Source: Ruminococcaceae bacterium UBA3818
GTDB taxonomy: Bacteria; Bacillota; Clostridia; Oscillospirales; Ruminococcaceae
Reading direction: 5' to 3'
DNA: 64,000 nt
NCBI GenBank assembly: GCA_002369315.1
Contig: DFDW01000032.1
Span: 15,316-79,315, forward strand
The position numbers and the translations under genes are program-made. Within the stretch, counting starts at the first letter, position 1. Each line of letters begins with the position of its first letter. The notes below the pieces were generated by a model. It was not told where the DNA came from and searched no databases. It saw only the letters and a program-made list of their open reading frames with translations. Positions 16,689 through 25,492 of this stretch are shown here, piece by piece.

Positions 16689-17978
16689 CTATCCGATCGC
16701 CCGCTGCACATCCGCATCCGGCACCTCGATTTTTTCCATTTTGGCCCCCAGCCCACGGAACTTCTCTGCAACCGATTCATATCCCCGTTCAATATGGTGG
16801 ATTTCCTCTACCTCTGTCCGCCCGCAGGCAATCAGCCCGGCAATGATCAGAGCCGCGCCGGCCCGCAGATCGGTGGCTTTTACCGGTGCGCCGGTGAGGC
16901 TTTCCACCCCTTCCACCACCGCGACTTTGCCGTCTACCTGGATTTTGGCTCCCATCCGCCGCAATTCATCCACATATTTGTACCGGTTATCCCATACGCC
17001 CTCGGTGATGATGCTTGTCCCTTCCGCGACAGAAAGCATCACCGCCATCTGCGGCTGTAAATCCGTCGGGAAGCCCGGGTGCGGCAGGGTTTTCAGGTTG
17101 ATCTTTTTTAATGGGCCATTGCGGGTAACGCGAACTGCGTCGTCAAATTCCTCCACCGTCGCGCCCGCCGCCACCAGCTTCGCCGTAATGGATTCCAAAT
17201 GTTTTGGAATGACATTTTTCACCAGGACATCGCCGTTGGTAGCCGCCGCCGCGACCATAAAGGTTCCTGCCTCAATTTGATCCGGAATGATCGAATAGGT
17301 TGCGCCGTGCATATGCTCCACGCCGCGGATCTTTATCACGTCGGTACCAGCGCCGCGCACGTCCGCCCCCATAGAGTTCAAAAAGTTTGCTACATCAACC
17401 ACATGCGGCTCTTTTGCCACATTTTCCAAAATCGTCAGGCCCTGCGCCCGAACTGCTGCCAACATGACATTGATCGTTGCGCCAACCGTAACGCCGTCAA
17501 AATAAATATGACTGCCGGTCAGTTTCTGTGCCTCGGCACAAATCATGCCATGGTCGATAGAAACATCCGCTCCCAGCGCTTCAAAGCCTTTGATATGCTG
17601 ATCAATGGGGCGCACTCCGCCAAAATTGCATCCGCCGGGCATCGTCACAGACCCTTCGGAATAGCGGCCCAGCAACGAACCCAGAAAATAGTAAGAAGCT
17701 CGCATATTCCGGGCGATATCAAACGGAACCGAAGGGGCAATAATATGAGTAGCGTCGATTTCCACTGTTGTTTTATTGCGCATTTTGATTTTTGCGCCTA
17801 ACTCCTGCAAAATCTGCAGGGAGATATTCACATCATTGATATTTGGAATATTTTCCAAAACGCAGGGTTCTTCTGCCAGCAAAACCGCGGGAATAATTGC
17901 CACCGCCGCATTTTTCGCGCCACTGATGACAACTTCACCTTCCAAACGGCTGGGACCTTCAATGAAAAATTTCTCCAT
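16689..17978 (-). CDS. murA: UDP-N-acetylglucosamine 1-carboxyvinyltransferase
   Basis: MurA carries out the first committed step of peptidoglycan synthesis, moving enolpyruvate from PEP to UDP-GlcNAc in the cytoplasm. 429 residues. The active-site Lys-Asn pair is in SGAKNA (K22, N23), and the loop Cys that fosfomycin attacks is present in MPGGCNFGG (C117), so the enzyme should be fosfomycin-sensitive. AAGGAGAG precedes the ATG. Many clostridia have a second MurA; only this one is in the window. It is followed by walJ after 130 bp. Confidence 0.97.
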   Translation of the reverse strand: MEKFFIEGPSRLEGEVVISGAKNAAVAIIPAVLLAEEPCVLENIPNINDVNISLQILQELGAKIKMRNKTTVEIDATHIIAPSVPFDIARNMRASYYFLGSLLGRYSEGSVTMPGGCNFGGVRPIDQHIKGFEALGADVSIDHGMICAEAQKLTGSHIYFDGVTVGATINVMLAAVRAQGLTILENVAKEPHVVDVANFLNSMGADVRGAGTDVIKIRGVEHMHGATYSIIPDQIEAGTFMVAAAATNGDVLVKNVIPKHLESITAKLVAAGATVEEFDDAVRVTRNGPLKKINLKTLPHPGFPTDLQPQMAVMLSVAEGTSIITEGVWDNRYKYVDELRRMGAKIQVDGKVAVVEGVESLTGAPVKATDLRAGAALIIAGLIACGRTEVEEIHHIERGYESVAEKFRGLGAKMEKIEVPDADVQRAIG

Positions 17979-18060
17979 TTCAGTCTCTCCTTTATGATCT
18001 TTCTCTCTGTTCCCCCATTAAAAACGCAGGAAATCCTGCGGGCATACCTCTAACAGTAGT

Positions 18061-18069
18061 ATTATAGCA
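18061..18069 (-). promoter_or_regulatory. Extended -10 promoter of murA
   Basis: TGCTATAAT on the minus strand (TATAAT at 18061-18066), about 80 bp before the ATG. No good -35 is seen, consistent with an extended -10 promoter. Confidence 0.5.
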
Positions 18070-18184
18070 CAGGTGCCTGCAAAATAAAAGTCTAATTTCA
18101 CAAGAAAATATCTTCCTGAAAAAGCCGCTTTTTCCGGTGGTTTCGGTGCCTTCAACAATGATTGTTTCCAAAACATTACAGTAC

Positions 18185-18217
18185 AAAAAAAGGCGCCTAT
18201 AAAAGGCGCCTTTTTTG
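18185..18217 (-). terminator. Terminator of the M23 peptidase gene
   Basis: AAAAAAGGCGCC, short loop TATAAA, GGCGCCTTTTTT, 5 bp after the minus-strand stop. Confidence 0.85.
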
Positions 18218-18221
18218 TATT

Positions 18222-19994
18222 TTACCGGCCCGGATAATAGGTGCCGATATATTTTGCTGGATCCATAAACCTACCGTTGATAATAATTTCAAAATGGCAG
18301 TGATTTCCATAAGCGTTGCCTGTCTGCCCAACGTATCCAATGATCTGCCCTTGCTGAACATAATCGCCATAGGATACCGCCAGCTGGCTCATATGGGCAT
18401 AAAGGGTATAAATCCCGTTGCCGTGGCTGATTTTCACGTGAATACCGTAAGCGTAATATTGCCGCACCGCTTTTACGACTGTACCGGAAGCGGCCGCGCG
18501 GATCACGGTACCACGGGGCGCGGCGATGTCCATGCCGGTGTGGCCCCAATAGCCGTTGATGCCGCAGGAAAGATATCCGCCGTCCACCGGCCAGATAAAG
18601 CCGCCGGAATTGGAACCGGTGCTTCCTCCAGTGCTGAGGACCTGAATCGGCTCCGCGGTGCCTACCGTCATCACCTGGTCCACCGGCTCTTTGAGAACGA
18701 CGGAATCAACCTCGGTGCGGTCTGTTTCCATCCCGTCGACATAGACCACATCAGCGGTCACCAGGCGCTTACCCAGCACACCCGAGCTGCGGATTGCCTG
18801 ATAGCCTTTGGCGTAGTTGGCATCCACTACCTGCTCCGTTCCAAAAGGAATATCTTCTTCATAGACCTCTGTTACCGTACGTTTTACCGTCAAAAAATTG
18901 ACTTGGTTGGAAATTAGAACCTTCTGGCCAACCAGCAGGCTTTCCTCGATGCCGGGATTAAGAGCTTTAAGCTGGGAATACGGGATATCCATCTTTTGGG
19001 AAATCAAGGTGGGGGCGTCGCCCGCTTCCACCGTATAGGTTACCTCTCCTTCCACCTCAGAGGTCAAAATCGCTTCCATCTCTTCCGGCTCCACCAGGCT
19101 GCTCAGCAGATACAATCCCTTGGAAAGCTGGACATCCTGAACAAAGTCCACCCGCTCATTCTCATCGCCGGTCCGGTATTCGTCCAGCATACCGTCCAGC
19201 AGCGAACGGATCGGCTCCGCATTTTCCACCGCGCCGTAAAATACGCCGTCCACGTATAAGCCGCTCGCCTCGGTAATCTCGTTGCCCGACGCAGCGATCA
19301 GCTCATCGGCGATTTCGTTGACCGAGGAAAGCTCTTCCTCATCTATTACTTTCAATGTATATTTGGGAACCGTATCCAGAGGGGGCTGATACTCCTCATA
19401 AACAATACGGCTTTGCATGATTTTTTCCGATTCGTCAAAATCTGATTCTTTTGCAATATAACCGATGATTTTATCATTATATTCCACTTCCAGCGCAAAC
19501 TGGAGATTGGTATTTTGATGGATCAGGCCGACCAGTATGATAAAGCTGATGACCGGCGCGACATAATTAAAAACCGTGCCGAGGGTTTGCCCGACAAGCC
19601 GCAGGCTCTCCCACCATATCCGATTTTTCTCTTTGCGGACAGCTTTGGGGCCAAATTCCTCCGCCATCATCAGGCGTTCTTGCTGGTTTTGCCGCAAACG
19701 CTGTAGCTGCCGGTATGGACGCATGGCGTCTTGCAATGAAAAACGAAATTTTCGGCCGACAAGGGTCATACGCTTTTTCAGCTTCAGCTGCAAACGAAGA
19801 CGAGTCTGTACAGCGAAGCGGAATAAGCGCTTTTTGTAACGTTTAAAATAACGAATCAGCTGGATGCCGGTGTAATAACAAAACCGGTAAGCTTCTGTCA
19901 CCGCGTTCCACGCCGCGCCTTTCAGCGGACGGCTGTGCGCCGTATGTTTTTGATTGGCCTGTGCTTTTTTTCCGGCATTCTGGCTGTTTTCCAT
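18222..19994 (-). CDS. Membrane-anchored LysM-G5-M23 peptidoglycan endopeptidase
   Basis: A 590-residue wall hydrolase. Its first 125 residues are highly basic (many Arg/Lys) and should be cytoplasmic; a single membrane helix (VFNYVAPVISFIILVGLI) follows, putting the rest outside. Then come a long unassigned part, a LysM domain (YTVEAGDAPTLISQKM to LVGQKVLI) that binds glycan, a G5 domain (VKRTVTEVYEEDIPFGTE onward), and a C-terminal M23 metallopeptidase with GHTGMDIA, LYAHMSQL and HCHFE zinc/catalytic residues. ATG at 19994 has AAGGAGAGG upstream. The intact HxH and HxxxD suggest an active enzyme. Likely role: cutting cross-links during growth or division; the target bond is not known. Confidence 0.92.
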   Translation of the reverse strand: MENSQNAGKKAQANQKHTAHSRPLKGAAWNAVTEAYRFCYYTGIQLIRYFKRYKKRLFRFAVQTRLRLQLKLKKRMTLVGRKFRFSLQDAMRPYRQLQRLRQNQQERLMMAEEFGPKAVRKEKNRIWWESLRLVGQTLGTVFNYVAPVISFIILVGLIHQNTNLQFALEVEYNDKIIGYIAKESDFDESEKIMQSRIVYEEYQPPLDTVPKYTLKVIDEEELSSVNEIADELIAASGNEITEASGLYVDGVFYGAVENAEPIRSLLDGMLDEYRTGDENERVDFVQDVQLSKGLYLLSSLVEPEEMEAILTSEVEGEVTYTVEAGDAPTLISQKMDIPYSQLKALNPGIEESLLVGQKVLISNQVNFLTVKRTVTEVYEEDIPFGTEQVVDANYAKGYQAIRSSGVLGKRLVTADVVYVDGMETDRTEVDSVVLKEPVDQVMTVGTAEPIQVLSTGGSTGSNSGGFIWPVDGGYLSCGINGYWGHTGMDIAAPRGTVIRAAASGTVVKAVRQYYAYGIHVKISHGNGIYTLYAHMSQLAVSYGDYVQQGQIIGYVGQTGNAYGNHCHFEIIINGRFMDPAKYIGTYYPGR

Positions 19995-20045
19995 GCATTC
20001 CTCTCCTTTCTTCCGCGGTACAAATCTTCCGCTTGATTCTTTTTC

Positions 20046-20073
20046 ATTATACACGCTCTGTCTTTTTTATCAA
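20046..20073 (-). promoter_or_regulatory. Promoter of the LysM-G5-M23 gene
   Basis: TTGATA (20068-20073), 16 bp, TATAAT (20046-20051) on the minus strand, 52 bp before the start. Confidence 0.75.
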
Positions 20074-20104
20074 CCGAATTTACAAAAATGTAAAAAAGTT
20101 ATAG

Positions 20105-20323
20105 TTAAAGTGTATAAATATCGCTGTGGAAAAATCGGGTCTGCTTGTGCATTTTTCGCTTAAATGTGTCCTCTATGTGATGCATTTGTTCGGATGTGAG
20201 AACCGGCCTTCCCGCCTTTTCCATGGCCCAGAAAGGCTTTGGATTCGTTCGATTTTGCTGCATGCACACACGGATAACCCACCTTTTGCGCATCAGCAAA
20301 AGCCGCTTTCGTAAGAATCGCAA
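20105..20323 (-). CDS. Possible small hypothetical protein (72 residues)
   Basis: An open frame beginning at a TTG one base after the pseudouridine synthase stop and ending 32 bp before the M23 promoter. It fills most of the 330-bp gap between these genes. The product is basic with a run MRFLRKRLLLMRKR at its N-terminus and no motif I recognise. The ribosome site is weak, so it may be chance. Confidence 0.25.
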   Translation of the reverse strand: MRFLRKRLLLMRKRWVIRVCMQQNRTNPKPFWAMEKAGRPVLTSEQMHHIEDTFKRKMHKQTRFFHSDIYTL

Positions 20324-20324
20324 C

Positions 20325-21224
20325 TCATATACCGTCCGGCTTCTGGATACCGGATTGTCTCAACGCCTGGACAAATGTATCATCCAGCGGGGCGGTCAGT
20401 TCGATTTGCTCCCCGCTAATTGGATGCAAAAAGCGGCACCTGAAACAATGCAGCGCCTGCCGGTCGATGATAAGGCTGTCGCCTCCGTACCAAACGTCTC
20501 CCGCCAGCGGGTATCCCAGATAGGACATATGCACCCGAATCTGATGGGTGCGGCCCGTTTCCAGCCAGAGGCGCGCAAGGCTGTAGCCGCCTTTTTCGGC
20601 GATGATCGCGTAATGGGTCACCGCCCTCTGCCCGTCAGGCGAAACCTCCCGCAAAATATGCACCGGGTCGACCCGCCGGATCGGCGCGTCGATTGTACCG
20701 GATTTTTCGTCCGGACAGCCGCAGAGGATCGCCAAATACTCCTTCTCCACATTGCCGGCCAGCTTCGACGCTGCATAGGGGTCTTTCGCCGCCACCACAA
20801 TGCCGGTAGTGTCCTTGTCCAGCCGGTTGACCGGTCGAAAGGGAAGCGTTTGTCCCTGCGCTGCGCAGCGTGCGGCAAACACGTTGCCCAACGTATCATC
20901 CTGATGCTTTCTCACCGGATGACAGGGCATATGCCATGGCTTATTGAACACGACCAGCGACGCGTCTTCGTACAGTACCGGAACCTGTGCCACCAGCGGT
21001 ACAGACGCTGCTTCCTGCTCCGGCCAGCGCAGGACAATGCGGTCTCCTGCCCGGACTGTATCAATGGTGCGGATTAGCATTTCGTCCCGGAGCAGCCCCC
21101 ACGGCGGGTCCATTCTTTTTAACGTTTTCATCAGCCGGTAAGAAACGCCTTTTCCCCGGCGCAAAAAATCGCTGACGGCGCATCCGTCAAAGGATGCCGG
21201 GACCACAAAAATAAGTTCGCCCAA
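20325..21224 (-). CDS. RluA/RluD-family 23S rRNA or tRNA pseudouridine synthase
   Basis: A 299-residue pseudouridine synthase. The catalytic motif NRLDKDTTGIVV holds the nucleophilic Asp; LETGRTHQIRVHMSYLGYPLAGD is the second family signature; an N-terminal S4-like RNA-binding region (about 10-70) precedes the catalytic domain. The target uridine (23S 1911/1915/1917, 955 or tRNA 32) cannot be decided from sequence. I use the TTG at 21224, which has AGGGGG 7 bp upstream, instead of an ATG-like start 18 codons earlier that lies in the promoter/terminator region. Confidence 0.9.
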   Translation of the reverse strand: MGELIFVVPASFDGCAVSDFLRRGKGVSYRLMKTLKRMDPPWGLLRDEMLIRTIDTVRAGDRIVLRWPEQEAASVPLVAQVPVLYEDASLVVFNKPWHMPCHPVRKHQDDTLGNVFAARCAAQGQTLPFRPVNRLDKDTTGIVVAAKDPYAASKLAGNVEKEYLAILCGCPDEKSGTIDAPIRRVDPVHILREVSPDGQRAVTHYAIIAEKGGYSLARLWLETGRTHQIRVHMSYLGYPLAGDVWYGGDSLIIDRQALHCFRCRFLHPISGEQIELTAPLDDTFVQALRQSGIQKPDGI

Positions 21225-21276
21225 TGTTTTTCCCCCTTTGCACCAGTATAGCAAACAATCGGGCTTTTTTCCACGC

Positions 21277-21307
21277 AAAAAAGGCGGCTGAGAAAAGCCG
21301 CCTTTTA
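21277..21307 (-). terminator. Terminator of ilvE
   Basis: AAGGCGGCT, loop, AGCCGCCTT with a run of six T on the minus strand, 44 bp after the ilvE stop. Confidence 0.85.
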
Positions 21308-21350
21308 TCCCATGTTATTTTCCGTCAGCCATCCGGCAGAAATTTTCCGC

Positions 21351-22424
21351 CTAGTCGCAGACTTTCACGCTCCAACCTTCCGGTCCGGGAATGCGTCCCC
21401 ACTGGATGCCGGTCAGCTGATCATACAATTTTTGAGAGATCGGGCCGATTTTACCGCCGTTCAGCCGCAGAATTTGCTCGTCGATTTTCAGCTCTCCGAT
21501 AGGAGAAATCACCGCCGCCGTACCGCTGCCGAACGCCTCTTTCAAGCGTCCCTCTTTTCCCGCCTGCAGCAGTTCATCCACCGACAAACGGCGCTCGCTG
21601 ACCTTGTATCCCCAGTTTTTCAAAAGTTCGATACAGGATTTACGGGTAATACCGGGCAGGATGCTGCCGGTGAGCATCGGGGTCACAATTTCGTCGTCGA
21701 TGACAAAGAATACGTTCATCGCGCCAACTTCTTCAATGTACTTGCGCTCTACGCCATCCAGCCACAGAACCTGGGAATAACCCTGTTCATGCGCAACTTC
21801 CTGGCCTTTCAGCGAGCAGGCGTAGTTGCCGCCGGTCTTGGCTTCTCCCATGCCGCCGCGGACCGCACGGACATATTTGGTTTCCACATAAATCTTGACC
21901 GGGTTAAATCCCTGGGGATAATAAGCGCCGGAAGGAGACAGCACGATCAAAAACAGATAGGTTTTCGAGGAATCCGTGCCCAATTTCGGCTCGGTCGCGA
22001 TGACAAACGGGCGGATATACAAAGAGGTGCCCGCCGTATGGGGGACCCAGTCTTTATCCAACTCAACCAGCTTTTCCAAGCCCTCCAGGCAGAGTGCTTC
22101 GTCCAGTTGGGGAATGCACATCCGATCATTGGAACGGTTGATGCGCTTAAAGTTTTCGTCCGGACGGAACAGCAGGATCTGGCCGTCGTCCCCCCGGTAA
22201 GCTTTTAACCCCTCGAAAACTTCCTGTCCATAATGCAGGCATTTTGCGAAAGGATCCAGTTCAATGGGGCCGTACGGTACGATTCTGGGATCATGCCATC
22301 CTTTTCCCTCTGTATAGTCCATGACAAACATGTGGTCAGTGGTAACAGCGCCAAACCCCAGTTTTGTTTCATCCTGCGGTTTTTCTTTCGGCGTAGTCGT
22401 ACGCACAATCTTTATTTCGCTCAT
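21351..22424 (-). CDS. ilvE: Branched-chain-amino-acid aminotransferase
   Basis: A PLP fold-type IV transaminase, 357 residues, of the longer (BCAT-like, group II) form. It moves amino groups between Leu/Ile/Val and 2-oxoglutarate. The PLP lysine is in GGNYACSLKGQ; the substrate loop LHYGQEVFEGLKAYR and the phosphate-binding GSGTAAVISP are present. AAGGTG precedes the ATG. It has its own promoter and terminator and no T-box or leader peptide is visible in the 60-nt leader, so it is not obviously attenuated by branched amino acids. gdhA, which makes the glutamate donor, lies next door. Confidence 0.95.
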   Translation of the reverse strand: MSEIKIVRTTTPKEKPQDETKLGFGAVTTDHMFVMDYTEGKGWHDPRIVPYGPIELDPFAKCLHYGQEVFEGLKAYRGDDGQILLFRPDENFKRINRSNDRMCIPQLDEALCLEGLEKLVELDKDWVPHTAGTSLYIRPFVIATEPKLGTDSSKTYLFLIVLSPSGAYYPQGFNPVKIYVETKYVRAVRGGMGEAKTGGNYACSLKGQEVAHEQGYSQVLWLDGVERKYIEEVGAMNVFFVIDDEIVTPMLTGSILPGITRKSCIELLKNWGYKVSERRLSVDELLQAGKEGRLKEAFGSGTAAVISPIGELKIDEQILRLNGGKIGPISQKLYDQLTGIQWGRIPGPEGWSVKVCD

Positions 22425-22488
22425 CTTTGATTCACACCTTTTTTATTGATTCTTGGGCCGATTCATCTTTGCAATCGATATTTGTTTC

Positions 22489-22517
22489 ATTTTAGCACTT
22501 CGATACATGGGATACAA
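22489..22517 (-). promoter_or_regulatory. Promoter of ilvE
   Basis: TTGTAT (22512-22517), 17 bp, TAAAAT (22489-22494) with extended TGC on the minus strand. Confidence 0.7.
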
Positions 22518-22593
22518 GTGCTCCACCGCCAAAAAGAACTGCATCGTTTCTCTGTCTTTTGGTAGTATCTGACGACAAAGTCTGATAAAACAG

Positions 22594-22633
22594 CGCGGTG
22601 CGAAAACACGGCTTTGCCGGATTTTTCACACCG
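22594..22633 (-). terminator. Terminator of gdhA
   Basis: GCGGTGTGAAAA pairs with TTTTCGCACCGC around a loop holding a second small hairpin, 26 bp after the gdhA stop. The T tract is weak. Confidence 0.6.
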
Positions 22634-22659
22634 CACCCCATTTCCAAATCGAAGTCAGT

Positions 22660-24012
22660 TTAGAAAGTCAAGCCATAGGCCAGCATGGTATCTGCGATTT
22701 TCAAAAAGCCCGCCGCGTTTGCGCCAACAACCAGATTGCCCGCCGCGCCGAATTCTTTCGAGGCATTATACGCATTGTGGAAAATGCCGATCATGATATC
22801 CTGCAGCTTTTTATCTACTTCTTCAAAGCTCCAGCCATACCGCATGGAGTTCTGGCTCATTTCCAGACCGCTGGTCGCCACACCGCCGGCATTTGCCGCT
22901 TTCGCCGGCCCGAACAAAACGCCCTTGGCCAAAAACAGTTCCACCGCTTCCGGCGTGCTGGGCATATTCGCGCCCTCTGCAACCGCGATTACGCCGTTTT
23001 CCACCAGCATTTTCGCGCCTTCGCCGTCCAGTTCATTCTGGGTGGCGCAGGGCAGCGCAACATCACACGGAACCGACCAGATCCCCCGGCAGCCCTCGGT
23101 GTATTTCGCGCCGGAAACTTCTTTTGCATATTCGGAAATTCTGCCGCGGCGAACCTCTTTGATCTGTTTTACCACATCCAGCCGAATGCCCGCCGGATCA
23201 TAAACATAACCGGAAGAATCGCTCATGGCAATTACCTTGCCGCCCAGCTGCTGCGTTTTCTCCGCCGCATAAATCGCCACATTGCCGGAACCGGAAATTA
23301 CGACATTTTTCCCTTTGATCGAATCCTGCTTCATATTTTTAAGCATCTCTTCGGTAAAGTACAAAAGGCCATATCCGGTCGCCTCTTTCCGGACCAGGGA
23401 ACCGCCATAGGTCAGCCCTTTGCCAGTAAGTACGCCAGTATGTTCATTTCTAATCTTCTTATACTGTCCGTATAAGAAGCCAATTTCCCGTGCTCCAACA
23501 CCGATATCGCCTGCCGGAACATCCGTATCCGGGCCGATATGGCGGCACAGCTCGGTCATAAAGCTCTGGCAAAAGCGCATGATTTCACCGTCCGATTTCC
23601 CTTTGGGGTCAAAATCGGAGCCGCCTTTTCCGCCGCCCATGGGCAGACCGGTCAGAGAGTTTTTAAAGCACTGCTCAAATCCGAGGAATTTGATGATCGA
23701 AGCGTTGACGGAAGGGTGCAGACGCAAGCCGCCTTTGTATGGGCCGATCGCCGAATTGTACTGTACCCGGTAACCGCGGTTGACCTGGACCTTGCCATTG
23801 TCGTCAACCCAAGAAACACGGAATTGCAAAAAGCGCTCCGGCTCCACGATCCGTTCGATAATACCGGCTTCTTTGATGTCCGGTCTTTTTTCCACTACCG
23901 GTTCCAGCGATTCCAGAACTTCCTGTACCGCCTGCAAAAACTCCGGTTCGCCCTGATCCCGCTTGCATACTTTTTCATAAACTTCTTTCATATAAGCACT
24001 TTTTAACGCCAT
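22660..24012 (-). CDS. gdhA: NADP-specific glutamate dehydrogenase
   Basis: Glutamate dehydrogenase, 450 residues, of the hexameric small-subunit type that assimilates ammonium into 2-oxoglutarate. The substrate-binding part has YKGGLRLHPSVN and the catalytic Lys in PMGGGKGGSDFDPKGKSD; PAGDIGVGAREIG holds the catalytic Asp; the Rossmann motif is VVISGSGNVAIYAAEK (GSGNVA), which has the small-residue pattern of NADP-using enzymes. GGAGG precedes the ATG. It is transcribed alone from a strong promoter and is likely the main route of ammonia capture. Confidence 0.96.
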   Translation of the reverse strand: MALKSAYMKEVYEKVCKRDQGEPEFLQAVQEVLESLEPVVEKRPDIKEAGIIERIVEPERFLQFRVSWVDDNGKVQVNRGYRVQYNSAIGPYKGGLRLHPSVNASIIKFLGFEQCFKNSLTGLPMGGGKGGSDFDPKGKSDGEIMRFCQSFMTELCRHIGPDTDVPAGDIGVGAREIGFLYGQYKKIRNEHTGVLTGKGLTYGGSLVRKEATGYGLLYFTEEMLKNMKQDSIKGKNVVISGSGNVAIYAAEKTQQLGGKVIAMSDSSGYVYDPAGIRLDVVKQIKEVRRGRISEYAKEVSGAKYTEGCRGIWSVPCDVALPCATQNELDGEGAKMLVENGVIAVAEGANMPSTPEAVELFLAKGVLFGPAKAANAGGVATSGLEMSQNSMRYGWSFEEVDKKLQDIMIGIFHNAYNASKEFGAAGNLVVGANAAGFLKIADTMLAYGLTF

Positions 24013-24077
24013 ATGGATTCCTCCTGTAAAGCAAATTCGCCTGCAAGAAACACAGGCACAGTAATATTCATGTATCC

Positions 24078-24105
24078 ATTATAACGAAAACATTTTTTTT
24101 TGCAA
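24078..24105 (-). promoter_or_regulatory. Promoter of gdhA
   Basis: TTGCAA (24100-24105), 16 bp, TATAAT (24078-24083) on the minus strand, followed by a roughly 60-nt leader. Confidence 0.75.
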
Positions 24106-24269
24106 GTTTTTTTCTTTTGCATGCAAAATTCTCCGTTTGCTGCAAAAAGATAAAATTTTAGAATCATCTGGTCAAATCGGTCAAAATATGTTATTCTGAT
24201 AAAAAATGAAGACTTTTGCCTGATTTTTTCGTTTTCTGTCTCAGAAACCTGTTTAAAGGAGTATTTCAT

Positions 24270-24812
24270 ATGTATTGTAGACATTGCGGCGCTGAAATGA
24301 ATTCAGATGCACTCATCTGCCCTTCCTGCGGCGTATCTGCCGGCAGCGGCAGCACCTATTGTGCCAATTGCGGGGCAGAAAGCCAGCCCGGAGCAGTTTT
24401 CTGTTCCCACTGCGGCTGTCAATTCGCCCCGGAGCAGGCACAGCAGACATATTATCAGAATCCTTCCCAGCAGTCGTATCAAAGCCAGCCTTCTCCCGAT
24501 GCGGCGCCCAACTATCAGGCGCCCGGCCAGGGATACCAGCCGCCGGTTTACCAGCCGCCGGTTTACCAGCCTGCCGGCGCTCCGCTGAAATCAAAGATGG
24601 CCGCCGGCCTGTTGGGGATTTTCCTCGGTTGTTTTGGCGTGCATAACTTCTATCTGGGTTATACGACAAAAGCGGTAATCCAGCTTTGCCTGACATTGCT
24701 CTCCTGCGGTATTCTAAGCTTTGTTTCCGCTATCTGGGGATTTATCGAAGGCGTGCTCCTGCTGACCGGCAGCATCAATGTAGACGGAAACGGCATGCCG
24801 CTTCAGCAGTAA
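24270..24812 (+). CDS. Zinc-ribbon and TM2 domain membrane protein
   Basis: A 180-residue protein of unknown function. Two N-terminal zinc ribbons supply eight Cys (YCRHCG, CPSCG, YCANCG, FCSHCG; about 2-52). A Gln/Pro/Tyr-rich linker follows with a short repeat YQPPVYQPPVYQP that is also repeated at the DNA level (15-bp units near 24537-24566). The C-terminal TM2 domain has GIFLGCFGVHNFYLGYTTKA and two membrane helices. Such proteins are widespread; a scaffolding or membrane-sensing role is only a guess. AAGGAG lies 9 bp before the ATG. The RNase P RNA begins within a few bases of its stop codon. Confidence 0.85.
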   Translation: MYCRHCGAEMNSDALICPSCGVSAGSGSTYCANCGAESQPGAVFCSHCGCQFAPEQAQQTYYQNPSQQSYQSQPSPDAAPNYQAPGQGYQPPVYQPPVYQPAGAPLKSKMAAGLLGIFLGCFGVHNFYLGYTTKAVIQLCLTLLSCGILSFVSAIWGFIEGVLLLTGSINVDGNGMPLQQ

Positions 24813-24820
24813 AGTTTGTT

Positions 24821-25172
24821 GATCTGCGAGCAGGCAGAACAGCAGCGTGCGCAGCGCCGAAAGGCCGCGCATGAGGAAAGTCCGGGCTTCACAGGGCGAG
24901 GATAGCTGCTAACGGCAGCCGGAGGCGACTCTAGGGAAAGTGCAACAGAAAAAAACCGCCGTTTGAACGGCAAGGATGGAAAGGTGAGGTAAGAGCTCAC
25001 CAGCGTGCGGGAGACCGCGCGGCTGTGTAAACCCTATCCGAAGCAACACCGCAAAGGGACCGATACCGCTTGCCCGGCGGGTCCCGTCCAGGTGGCTTGA
25101 ACCTTTCGGCGACGAAAGGTCTAGAAAGATTGCTGTTTTAAACAGAACTCGGCTTACATGCCTGGTCGCATA
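24821..25172 (+). ncRNA. rnpB: RNase P RNA, bacterial class A
   Basis: The catalytic RNA of RNase P, which trims tRNA 5' ends. Hallmarks in order: GAGGAAAGTCCGGGC (24873 on), the CR-II/III region with AGGGAAAGTGCAACAGA, GTGTAAACCCTATCCG, and the 3' AGAACTCGGCTTACAT. The ends pair as helix P1: TGCGAGCAGGCA near 24825 with TGCCTGGTCGCA ending at 25170, one mismatch. Boundaries are good to a few bases. No clear promoter of its own is seen in the end of the upstream gene. Confidence 0.96.
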
Positions 25173-25223
25173 AACAAGGACCTCTCTGCCTATTTGGGCA
25201 GAGAGGTCCTTGTTTGCTTTTTC
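25172..25223 (+). terminator. Terminator of rnpB
   Basis: A 19-bp perfect stem (AAACAAGGACCTCTCTGCC and its inverse) with loop TATTTG and a GCTTTTT tail, directly after the RNA. Confidence 0.92.
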
Positions 25224-25243
25224 CCATTTGTATGCCGGTTCTG

Positions 25244-25489
25244 TCACCGCCACAGCATTTTTAGCAGCCACATGGAGCAAATTCCAGGCGCTCCCAACAA
25301 GGCAGCCGAAAAGACCGACGCAAGATTCAGCGGCAGCGTTACGCCTGTCAAGCCTGCGACCAGGTTTAAAAGCCAGAAACTCAACCCACCGCCCAGAGCG
25401 CTGCCCAAAATGCATCGTACCGGACGGCCTGTTTTGAGAAACAAAAAGCACATGAAAATTCCCAGGCCGCACACAATCCAAATCAGCAT
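25244..25489 (-). CDS. bofA: BofA family pro-sigma-K processing inhibitor-like protein
   Basis: An 81-residue membrane protein. In Bacillus, BofA sits in the outer forespore membrane and holds the sigma-K protease SpoIVFB inactive until the forespore signal arrives. Two to three hydrophobic helices are visible, with the C-terminal family signature LPLNLASVFSAALLGAPGICSM. It starts 3 bp after yaaL, the same pairing as in B. subtilis, which supports the call and suggests an endospore-forming lineage. Many clostridia lack other parts of this checkpoint, so its role may differ. Confidence 0.85.
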   Translation of the reverse strand: MLIWIVCGLGIFMCFLFLKTGRPVRCILGSALGGGLSFWLLNLVAGLTGVTLPLNLASVFSAALLGAPGICSMWLLKMLWR

Positions 25490-25492
25490 TTT

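Noticed and set aside
22425..22517. T-box or leader peptide in front of ilvE
   Set aside because: The leader is about 60 nt and shows no T-box core, specifier loop or run of Leu/Ile/Val codons.
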